The notes beneath the pieces are model-generated. The model searched no databases and was not told where the DNA came from. It saw only the letters and a list, made by a program, of their open reading frames with translations. From Sulfurospirillum barnesii SES-3 (lineage in GTDB: Bacteria > Campylobacterota > Campylobacteria > Campylobacterales > Sulfurospirillaceae), in assembly GCF_000265295.1 (NCBI RefSeq), contig NC_018002.1, positions 682,001 to 746,000 on the forward strand: a DNA stretch of 64,000 nucleotides. Reading direction: 5' to 3'. The position numbers and the translations under genes are program-made. Positions 36,975-46,500 of this stretch are shown here, one piece after another; the stretch's first letter is position 1; the number at the start of each line of letters is the position of its first letter.

Positions 36975-39900
36975 ATGCTTAATATATACGCACTTTCATC
37001 ACCACAAGAGGCTATATATATTGACTCCCTTTTGTATAGTGAAACCACAAAATATACTATGGGTGGCTTTGCTCTCTTAAGTGGTCGGATTGATGTTGAG
37101 ATATTTAAAAAAGCCCATGCCATTACACTGACCCTTCACGATGTATTTCTTTCCAAAATAGAGACAAGGCATGGGAAAATTGTACAAAGCTCTCCACATG
37201 AACCATATGGGGTATATTTTAAGGATTTTTCCACTTCCGTTGATTCATACAGGGCAGGTGTTGAGTTCATTCTTGAAGATTTTTCTCATCCCATACCCAT
37301 CAATGCATACCCCCTTGCAGCAGATATGCTACTCAAAGTGAATGAAGAGCTTTATATTTGGTACACCAAACTGCATCATATTATGAACGACGCATTTGGT
37401 CATGCTCTTTTTGCAGAAACTTTATCTGAAATTTATACAGCTTTGTTTTATAAGCAAGAGTTGCCAGTAAAAGAAAGGCACAGATACGTTGATTTTGTTG
37501 AAGATGACAACGCATATCTCCATTCCGAAACCTTTTTAAAAGATGCAGCATTTTGGATGGAGAAGTTTAAGACTCTACCTGAACCTATTTCTTTTTCAGG
37601 TTCAAAAGATGGACTTTGTGAGCAAGAAGCATTAAAAACGGAAAGAATGACATTAACACTTAGCAGATTGTGTTACAACGATATGCTCAGGATTTGTAGC
37701 GAAAATAGTTTTACCTCCTTTCATTTTCTTCTTGCCGTTCTTTATACGTATTTGTATAGAACAAAAAACCGCAACGATATTGTTATTGGCATGCCCATTC
37801 TTAATCGCAATAATAAAAAATTTAGAAACACTTCGGGTATGTTTATGGGTATGATACCCCTTCGTATTAAAATGGAAGAGGGTATGAGTTTTATGGATCT
37901 AGCGCTTGGTATAAGCCGTGAACTTAGGGAGTGTTATCGGCATCAGCGTTACCCTCTTGGTCAGATAATAAAGGATTGCCGTAGCAAAGAGGGGTTTTAT
38001 GGTAACATTTTTGATATAACATTTGTGTACCGTAAACTTTCCTATGATAAGAAGTTTGGAAAAACTCTTATGCGCATGCAAATACTTGATACAAAAGCGA
38101 GGGAAGAATCCTTTTCCGTTGAAGTAGATGAGTTTGACGATGGCGATGTGAATCTTTTTTTTAATTACAATCCGTATGTTATTCCTCCAGAAGAGGCAGA
38201 ACAGATGGTTAGAGGGTTTGAAACCCTTTTTTTAGATGTTGCAATGATGGAAGATAAGCCTCTTAAAGAGCTTAGAATTATGCCTGAAAGAGTGAGGTGT
38301 GGGGTTTTTGGAGAAAAAATTAACTTTCCTAAAAAGCGATTTGAAGAAATCTTTGCACAGACATGTATGCAGTATGGCGCTAAAGAAGCCGTAAAATACA
38401 AAGACACTACTCTTACATACGTTGAATTAGATGGCTTCTCTTCAGGCATCGCCAAAAAACTAAGAGACGATTTTGGGCTACAAAAAGGTGACAGGGTTGT
38501 TTGTGTTCTTGAGCGTACTCACATTGTGCCAGTGGTGATACTTGCCCTTTTTAAAATGGGGTGTGTGTATGTTCCAGCCGATACGTCCCTTCCTAAAGAT
38601 CGTATCAATTACATGGTAAATGATTGTGCAGCAAAGCTAATTATCAGTTCAGCTCCTCTTGAAGCAGAGGTTTGCGTCTATATACCCGATACTCTAGTTT
38701 CAGGCTTTTTTGCACCCATAGAGAGTTTAAATGCTGAAGATGATGCTTATATCATATACACTTCTGGAACAACAGGTCGTCCTAAAGGGGTTGTTGTACC
38801 GCATCAAGGAATAGTCAATACGGTGTTGTCACAAGCAAGTCAATGGGAGGGTGGTAAGCATGCCAATGTTCTCCAATTTGCTTCTTTAGGATTTGATGCC
38901 TCCTTGTCAGAGATTGGGATGGCGCTCCTTAGTGGCGCATCCTTAAAGATCGTGCCAAAGCAGACAATTCTAAGTCCTGCTGAGTTTATAGATTTTATGA
39001 ACAAAGAAAAGGTTACAGTAGCAACATTGCCTCCTTCTTATCTGAGTTCATTAGGGTTCCCTGAATTTTTTTATCTTAAAAGCTTAATAACCGCAGGTGA
39101 ATCACCCATAGAAAAAGATGTTCTTTTTTACAAAAACCTCTGTCGTGTCATCAACGCATACGGACCCACAGAAATATCAGTGTGCGCAAGTTGGTACGAA
39201 ATCCCCAAAGACTATTGTGGGGGCGCTGTTCCCATAGGAAAAGCAATTGATAATGCACATATTTATATTTTGGATGATAACCTCAACCCCCTTCCGCTTG
39301 GTTCTGTGGGGCAGATATGTGTAGGAGGAGCAGGTGTTACTAGGGGATACCTTAATAATCCAGAACTAACGCAGCAAACATTTCAAAAAGACCTCTTTTT
39401 TGAGGGGCAGAAAATGTATCTAACGGGGGATATGGGGAAAATTAATGCTGATGGTAACCTTGTGTTTTTAGGAAGAAAAGATGCACAGATTAAGCTTAGG
39501 GGTTATCGCATTGAGCCAGAAGAGGTAGCACGTGTGATGGAGGGGCTTTCTTTTATAGATGCCACATCCATTGATGTTCACGACGAAGGTGAAAGCAAAA
39601 GCCTTGTAGCGTATTACACTGCAAAAAATGTAGTTGATGTTGCGTATATTAAAAAGGCACTTTTGGAAAAATTACCTCCTTATATGATTCCCTCATTTTT
39701 TATACATGTAAAAGAATTTCCTCTTAATGTTAGTGGGAAAATAGACAAAAAAGCACTCAAAGGGGCATTTAAAAAAATACCTTCTTCTACAAAAGAGCTC
39801 CAACTTCCGCTAAGTGAAACAGAGCAGAATGTTTCTCGTGTGTGGTCAGAAATTCTTGAGATAGATCACTTTGAAACGGATACAAACTTTTTTGATTTAG

Positions 39901-42900
39901 GTGGGCATTCTTTGCATGCGATTAAGGTCATGAGCAAACTGTTCACTCTCTTTGGTGTGCGCATTGGGTTAAGGGAGTTTTTTGCAGACCCAACGCTTAA
40001 GGGTATTGCTTCTATTCTGGACAAAAGGAGCGGCAATAAAGAGAAAAAAATCGCAAATCTTGCATTGCCACATACCAGAGCGTTAAGTCCATCGGAAAGA
40101 CGTATTTGGGTGTTTTGCGCAATGCAAGGTAGCTCTTCTGCTTATAATATGCCTCTTCTCATGGACATTGAAGGAGAGGTGGATGTAGGTGCGCTAAACA
40201 GTGCTCTTAAGCTTATTCTCTCACGGCATGATATTTTAAGAACCTATTATGAAGAAGAAAGGGCTGTGTGCCACATCAAAAGTGAGTGCATGTTTGAAGT
40301 TCAAGAAATCGTCACCAAAAACCTCACTGAGGCACTCTTGCATGAGATTGATGAACCTTTCAATTTATACGATGCGCCCCTTTTCAGGTTGAAGATATTG
40401 ACTGATGGAACCAAAAAAACATTGAGCTTCGTGATTCATCACATCATTTCAGACGGTTGGTCGCTTCAAGTGTTGATGAACGAATTGCTTCAAGCCTACG
40501 AAGCGGTGAAAAAAAGAGAAGTGCCCGAGCTTTCACCAACAAATGTTTCTTACGCCTCTTATGCCACATGGTTAGAGAGTGAAGAGTATCAAGAGCTTGC
40601 GAGGTCGGATAGAGCTTATTGGCTTGAGCGCTTTAAGCATATGCCTCCTGAGTTGGAATTGCCGATAGATTTTTCACGAGGTTCGATGCTTAGTTTCAAA
40701 GGTGCATCCATTCACAGAGATTTTGAATTGCGTTGGGATGCTATTTCGCATAAGGCAGCGACCCTTGATACAACACCTTTTACACTCTTTCTTGCAGCAC
40801 TTTATGGGGTGTTGCATACCTATTCAAGCTCAACAGATATTGTAATTGGTTCTCCTGTCTCAGGGCGGATTCATCCTGATATTCAAAAAACATGTGGCAT
40901 TTTCATAAACACGCTCCCACTTAGGGTAACCTTTAGTCCTACAGAAAACTTTTTAACCCTAGTAGCCAGAACAAAAACAGCCATCACCGAAGGGCATGAT
41001 CATCAACTATACCCCTTTGATAGGCTTGTTAATGAACTTGAACTTGCTAGAAGAACAGACCATCAGCCTCTTTTTGATGTTATGCTCTTGCTTCAAGATA
41101 CGGTTGAAGAGACAATGCAAGCACACGATTTTACGCTTAAAGCAAGAGGGCTTGAGAGCTCTAATTCACATTTTGATATGACATTTTTTATCAGTCAAAT
41201 GGGTGGTAATATTCGTCTTGACATTGAGTACAACACCTCTTTATTTACGAAAGAAAGTGCCCTACGTTTTGCTCGGCACTATGAAAATTATCTTAAAAAT
41301 GCGCTGCGTCAACCCAGCACTATGCTCTTGGATATACGTTGTATAACCCCTGAAGAAACGAACTTCTTAGCGCAGGTTTCAAAAGGGTTGCGCAGAAATC
41401 TTCCTCAAAAAAGCTTTATCCACTGTTTTCTTGAACAAGCCCAGAAGTTTCCTTACAAAGAGGCAGTGGTAACGCCTTTGGGTCGGTTTAGCTATGCAGA
41501 TATTGCGCAAAAAGCCATTGCCATCGCTGCTGATATTCAAAGCGCTGGTATCGAAAAAGGTGATTTTGTAGGTCTTACATGTAAAAGGGATGAAAACTTA
41601 GTAGCAGGAATGCTTGGGATTATGATGAGTGGTGCAAGTTATGTTTTTATGTCTGCTGAACTGCCTGAAAAAAGGTTTGCTAAAATTGTAAAAACTGCCC
41701 ATATTAAAAGGGTATATGCATCCACGGAAGTTCCCTTTGTTATTCAAAATATCACACGTAGGATCGATGATGTAGCGCCTGTGGCGTTTGTGCCAGATTC
41801 TTTTTCTACGATGGCATATTGCATTTTTACTTCTGGCACAACAGGGGAGCCAAAGGGAGTGCTCATCACAAGGGAAAACCTAGAAAACCTTGTTTTTGCA
41901 ACCGATATAGAAATCTACAAACAAAGCGATAAAACTTTACGTGAATTGTGTGCTGTCTCAGGTGCTTTTGACGTTTCGATTAAGCAAGTTTGTGCGGCCC
42001 TTTCTTGCGGACACACCCTTTGTATGCCAGACGATACAACGCTGTATGACCCTTTTTTACTTCTTGAGTTCATTAAAAAAGAGCAGATTCATCTGCTGGA
42101 TATATCGCCCTCTCTTTTACTGATGCTTATGGAAGTAGGGCTTTGTGAAACGCCATTACCCTATGTTAAAAAACTGCTCATAGGCTCTGAAGCTGTTCAG
42201 TTTTCTGTGATAAAACGATTTATGCATGCCCATCCAAACGTAGAGGTTTTCAATTGTTATGGTCCTAGTGAATGCACCGTTGAGTCTGTGAGACTAAAGA
42301 TAGAGGCAACACGAGAATACCCTCATATTCTCCCCATAGGTCACCCCTGCCTTAACAGCAATGCTTATGTGCTTGATACGCATATGAACCTTTGTTGCGA
42401 AGGTGTTTATGGGGAAATCCATCTTGGTGGGGCATGTGTGGGGGCAGGATACAGTAACGAGACAAAAAATCGGTTTACATATTTTGAGAATGAACGTGTC
42501 TATGCAACAGGCGATATAGGTCGCTATAACCGTTTTGGCGAGATAGAAATTGCGGGGAGAAAAGATACTCAGCTTAAAATAAGAGGGTATCGTATTGAGC
42601 CAGAGGAGATAGAACATTGCATTCTTTTAGCACCAGGTGTTGCCTTGGCTAGTATTGCAGTTTTCAAACAAGGCACTTTGGATGAGATGGCAGCCTTTTA
42701 CACAGGAACAGCAGACCCAGAAGAGGTTAAAAAACATGTCGCTTACTTTGTGCCTTCTTATGCCTTGCCTGCAGTCTTTAAGAAAATAGATAAAATGCCA
42801 CTCAGTGCAGGTGGCAAAATAGATAAAAAGGCACTCTTAGCAGAGCTTGTCTTTAACGAAAAACAACCAGTTCAACCCGAAGGACTTCATCTCGAAATTG

Positions 42901-43580
42901 CATCCTTATGGCACGACCTTCTGGGTCATTCTGGTTTTGGCATGGAAGATACATTCTTTGATGCTGGAGGAAATTCTGTTTTGCTGGTTCAACTTTACAG
43001 TAGGCTGAATAAGGCCTATCCAGATGTTTTTACCCTAGCAGGTCTTTTTTCCAAAAGCAGTATTGAAGCTCAAGCCGAAGCCATTAAAGTATATTCTATG
43101 ACAGATACTTTGATAGAGGGAATCACACTCCCCTCTCATGCCCTTAGTCGTGAGGCAAAAGGCAATACAAGGCTTTCATCGGCATTACATGTAACGTTGA
43201 GTATTCCTCAGGCATCGGCTTATGCGATGTACCTTATGTTCGAGCTTTATGGCATAGAAGACGGGGTGAGTGCTGTTATTAAAAAAGGTATTTGCTATCT
43301 TTGCCGTGTCAATCTTCGTGGGGTTGAAGATATAGATGCGCTTATAAAAAGATGTGCGGACAATTTAGAGGATTCAAAAAGCATACGACCACGAGAAGGA
43401 TGTATCCCCTTAGTGTTATGTGATAGTGAAATTTTAGCAGAGGAGTACGTCGCTCAAAATGGTATTGTTTTTGTGATGCAAAACGGTTTTGTTGAGGGGT
43501 ATTTTTCTGAAAAAATAGACAGCAATGAAGCTGTTAAGATAATGGAGACGTTTATCATGATTATACAGGCAGCCTCATGA
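36975..43580 (+). CDS. Bimodular nonribosomal peptide synthetase (C-A-T-C-A-T)
   Basis: The 2201-residue assembly-line enzyme has C1 about 5-440 (HHIMNDA at 134-140, G replaced by A), A1 about 455-930, T1 about 945-1015 (Ser979), C2 about 1035-1455 (HHIISDG at 1155-1161), A2 about 1478-1955, and T2 about 1970-2040 (Ser2001). About 155 unassigned residues follow. A1 pocket residues (D641 A642 S645 T684 I705 A707 A728 V736 C737 K922) read DASTIAAVCK, an aromatic Tyr/Phe-like code. A2 (D1666 V1667 K1670 D1709 L1735 G1737 C1761 V1769 E1770 K1948) reads DVKDLGCVEK, close to the surfactin Glu code DAKDLGVVDK. There is no epimerisation domain and no TE here. A leading C domain suggests an acylated start. 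ATGA overlaps the PKS gene. Substrate calls are inferred by alignment to GrsA positions. Confidence 0.93.
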   Translation: MLNIYALSSPQEAIYIDSLLYSETTKYTMGGFALLSGRIDVEIFKKAHAITLTLHDVFLSKIETRHGKIVQSSPHEPYGVYFKDFSTSVDSYRAGVEFILEDFSHPIPINAYPLAADMLLKVNEELYIWYTKLHHIMNDAFGHALFAETLSEIYTALFYKQELPVKERHRYVDFVEDDNAYLHSETFLKDAAFWMEKFKTLPEPISFSGSKDGLCEQEALKTERMTLTLSRLCYNDMLRICSENSFTSFHFLLAVLYTYLYRTKNRNDIVIGMPILNRNNKKFRNTSGMFMGMIPLRIKMEEGMSFMDLALGISRELRECYRHQRYPLGQIIKDCRSKEGFYGNIFDITFVYRKLSYDKKFGKTLMRMQILDTKAREESFSVEVDEFDDGDVNLFFNYNPYVIPPEEAEQMVRGFETLFLDVAMMEDKPLKELRIMPERVRCGVFGEKINFPKKRFEEIFAQTCMQYGAKEAVKYKDTTLTYVELDGFSSGIAKKLRDDFGLQKGDRVVCVLERTHIVPVVILALFKMGCVYVPADTSLPKDRINYMVNDCAAKLIISSAPLEAEVCVYIPDTLVSGFFAPIESLNAEDDAYIIYTSGTTGRPKGVVVPHQGIVNTVLSQASQWEGGKHANVLQFASLGFDASLSEIGMALLSGASLKIVPKQTILSPAEFIDFMNKEKVTVATLPPSYLSSLGFPEFFYLKSLITAGESPIEKDVLFYKNLCRVINAYGPTEISVCASWYEIPKDYCGGAVPIGKAIDNAHIYILDDNLNPLPLGSVGQICVGGAGVTRGYLNNPELTQQTFQKDLFFEGQKMYLTGDMGKINADGNLVFLGRKDAQIKLRGYRIEPEEVARVMEGLSFIDATSIDVHDEGESKSLVAYYTAKNVVDVAYIKKALLEKLPPYMIPSFFIHVKEFPLNVSGKIDKKALKGAFKKIPSSTKELQLPLSETEQNVSRVWSEILEIDHFETDTNFFDLGGHSLHAIKVMSKLFTLFGVRIGLREFFADPTLKGIASILDKRSGNKEKKIANLALPHTRALSPSERRIWVFCAMQGSSSAYNMPLLMDIEGEVDVGALNSALKLILSRHDILRTYYEEERAVCHIKSECMFEVQEIVTKNLTEALLHEIDEPFNLYDAPLFRLKILTDGTKKTLSFVIHHIISDGWSLQVLMNELLQAYEAVKKREVPELSPTNVSYASYATWLESEEYQELARSDRAYWLERFKHMPPELELPIDFSRGSMLSFKGASIHRDFELRWDAISHKAATLDTTPFTLFLAALYGVLHTYSSSTDIVIGSPVSGRIHPDIQKTCGIFINTLPLRVTFSPTENFLTLVARTKTAITEGHDHQLYPFDRLVNELELARRTDHQPLFDVMLLLQDTVEETMQAHDFTLKARGLESSNSHFDMTFFISQMGGNIRLDIEYNTSLFTKESALRFARHYENYLKNALRQPSTMLLDIRCITPEETNFLAQVSKGLRRNLPQKSFIHCFLEQAQKFPYKEAVVTPLGRFSYADIAQKAIAIAADIQSAGIEKGDFVGLTCKRDENLVAGMLGIMMSGASYVFMSAELPEKRFAKIVKTAHIKRVYASTEVPFVIQNITRRIDDVAPVAFVPDSFSTMAYCIFTSGTTGEPKGVLITRENLENLVFATDIEIYKQSDKTLRELCAVSGAFDVSIKQVCAALSCGHTLCMPDDTTLYDPFLLLEFIKKEQIHLLDISPSLLLMLMEVGLCETPLPYVKKLLIGSEAVQFSVIKRFMHAHPNVEVFNCYGPSECTVESVRLKIEATREYPHILPIGHPCLNSNAYVLDTHMNLCCEGVYGEIHLGGACVGAGYSNETKNRFTYFENERVYATGDIGRYNRFGEIEIAGRKDTQLKIRGYRIEPEEIEHCILLAPGVALASIAVFKQGTLDEMAAFYTGTADPEEVKKHVAYFVPSYALPAVFKKIDKMPLSAGGKIDKKALLAELVFNEKQPVQPEGLHLEIASLWHDLLGHSGFGMEDTFFDAGGNSVLLVQLYSRLNKAYPDVFTLAGLFSKSSIEAQAEAIKVYSMTDTLIEGITLPSHALSREAKGNTRLSSALHVTLSIPQASAYAMYLMFELYGIEDGVSAVIKKGICYLCRVNLRGVEDIDALIKRCADNLEDSKSIRPREGCIPLVLCDSEILAEEYVAQNGIVFVMQNGFVEGYFSEKIDSNEAVKIMETFIMIIQAAS

Positions 43581-46500
43581 AAAAAAAACTTGACCTTAAA
43601 AATGCCATAAAGCCAGATATTGAAATCAAAAGCGAAGCTTTAAAAGGAGATGTGGCTGTTGTGGGTATTGGTATACGTGTAGGAGACATCGTGGGGCCAG
43701 AAGATTTTTTTGATGCGCTGCTGCGTCAAAGAGAATTTGTTAAAAAACCTTCATGGCAGAGGATGAAAGACACAGAAGTGTTTGCTGAGACATCTTCTCA
43801 AGAATTTGCAGAGCTTGCTTACATTGAAGAACACGATAGGTTTGACAACAGATTTTTCAAAATTCCACCGCACAAAGCTGAGCTTATGGATCCACAAGAG
43901 AAGATTCTGCTTCAGTGTGCTGTTGAAGCGGCAGAAGATGCTGGCTTAGGGGGTGATGCTCTTAGTGGAACAAAAACCGTTGTGTTTGCTGGTGGCATGG
44001 GAAGCTTTTTTGTGTATGAGAATGCTCTTAAAGACATGAGCGATGTCAACACACTTCTTGAACTCTTAACCCCTTCCATGAGTGCCGCTAGAATTGCTCA
44101 TTTTATGAATCTTAAAGGTGGCGCAACGGTTGTTGACACGGCTTGTTCCTCTTCCCTTGCCGCTATTTTTTATGCTTATCGTGCTGTTGCTTCGGGTGAA
44201 TATTCGGCTGCTTTTGCTGTTGCTTCAAAGCTCATTCTTAAACCCTTTGCGTATTCAGGCGTAGAGATAGCCTCTAAAGATGGACGTACAAGAGCATTCG
44301 ATAAAGAGGCTAGCGGAACGGGAGGCGGAGAAGCTGCGGCGGCTGTTGTCCTTAAATCTTTGGAGCGAGCACTGAGCGATGGGGATGACATTTATGCCGT
44401 TATCAAAGCAGGATCATTGAATCATAATGGTTTTTCTGTAAACATTACAGCCCCTGATGCAAAGGCGCAAACAGAACTCATCACGTCAGCATGGCGCAAT
44501 GCGCAGATAAAGCCTGAGGAAATTAATTTTATAGAAGCCCATGGAACAGCAACAAAAATAGGCGACGCCATAGAGATAGAAGCATTGAATGCAGCCTTTA
44601 GAAGATACACTGACAAAAAAGCATTTTGTACGGTTGGCTCTGTCAAATCAAACGTTGGTCATACGGATAATGCCGCAGGAATCGTGGGGTTTATTAAAGC
44701 CGTTCTTTCTGTTAAAAATAGAATCTATCCTGCGACTGTTCACTTTAATGAGCCTCATCCAGCAGTTGATTTTAATGGCTCACCCGTCTACGCTACAGGG
44801 GTAAATGTTCCACTCCAAAGTCCCATCATTACAGCAGGCGTTAGTGCATTTGGGCTTAGTGGAACCAATGTGCATATGGTGCTTCAGAATGCACCACAAA
44901 AAAAACAATTACCCAGACCGCTTCCCCCTTATATTTTTGCGCTTTCGGCAAAAACAGAAATATCCCTTGATATGCTTATCCAAAAATGGGCAAAATCAAA
45001 GCTTAATGCTTATCATCCTGCTGATATTTCAGCAACGCTTCTTCATGGAAGAGGGCACTATGAAGTGCGTGTGGCTTTTGTTTTTAATACATCTGAAGAA
45101 CTCTTAGAAAAACTTCAAAAGCTTACTACTAAAGAGCCGTGCGATGTTTTTCAAGGGGTACACAGTATTGTCAAGGATGTGCGCAATCTTAAAGAAGGTG
45201 CGCTGAGCGTTGAAAAAGCCAAAGAAATAGGGCATGCAATGAAAAACGCCTTGAAGCAAGGTGATTTTGAGTCCGCACTCGCACTGTATGTAAAAGGGGC
45301 AGAACCATCGTTTGATGGTGTTTTTAAAGATGCTTATACATCAAAGTTACACTTGCCTGTCTATGCTTTTGAAGCTACTCGTAGATGGTTTTCTCATCAA
45401 AAGGAGGTACGTTTTAGTCTTTCAGGTACGGATAGGGTTACAACAGGTGTTTTTACGGTTTTTAGATCGTTTATCTCTTTTACATCAGATTCACTGGTGG
45501 GTGAACATAGCGTTGGTGATAAATGCGTTATGCCTGCTAGTGGGATTATAGATCAAATTTTTGATGCTGCAGAAAAGCACTATGGTCATTTGGAGTATCG
45601 CATTGAAGCATTAAAGCTTCTTACTTTTTTGGAGATACCCAAAGAGGGTAGCTCCGAGGTGGTTATTCATGTCTCAACGACCCAAGACGCTGAAGAGTGT
45701 TCGCTTATGCAGAACATAGGGGGTAGCTGGAAAGTGTGTGCTCAGTGGAGGATGCATAAGGGAAAATCTTTGCCTTTAAAATCCAAAGAAACAGATATTG
45801 AAAACAGATACCCTGAAAAATATTTCTCAAAAGAGAGATTTGCAAACCAAATGGGTGGTGTTGTTGTAAGCGATAAATGGAACTGCATTGAGTATGCAGG
45901 CAAAAGGGGTGAGTCAGCAGCTTCTATTTTACAAGTTCCTAGGGATGATAGGAGCTTTTCAGGAGCCTTTTTATTTTACCCGCCTATGGCAGATGCCGCA
46001 CTGAATTTTCATCCTGAGGCTAAAAATGGTATCCCCGCATCGTTTGGTCGAATAGAGTTTTTTAAGCCTTTGGGTACAGCATGTCTCTCTTTTGCCAAAC
46101 TTAAAGAAAAGAGCGATAAGTATGTGGTCTTGAGCATTGTTATTACGGATAACAATGGTGAACCATGCGTTGTGATTGATGATTATACGCTAAGACTTTC
46201 TACGAGTGAGGGGTATCTGCACAAAAAAGTATGGAATTCTTTAGGGAAGATTGCTCCAAAAGTGTTCGAAGATGTTTTTGTATTTGAGGAAAGTGATGCT
46301 GAAAAGCCCCTCTTTCAAGAAAGACTCAAGCAAATTTATTCAGTAGCATCTGTACGCATTGTATACAAAGTAAATACTCTCAACAAGCCTGAAAAAACAT
46401 TGCGTACTCTTTTTGACTTTTTGTGCTCTCTTTCAAAAATGGAAGGTAAGATAGAGCTTATTATCTCAGCAGATGAGAGGACACACTTGCTTCATGGTGC

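Noticed and set aside
41400-43100. Epimerisation or second release domain after module 2
   Set aside because: No E-domain HHxxxDG after A2 and no GxSxG thioesterase before the PKS; release is by the TE of the PKS.
44900-45390. Acyltransferase domain between KS and DH of the PKS
   Set aside because: The segment has no GHSxG or paired His motif, is too short for an AT, and ends in a normal post-KS linker.
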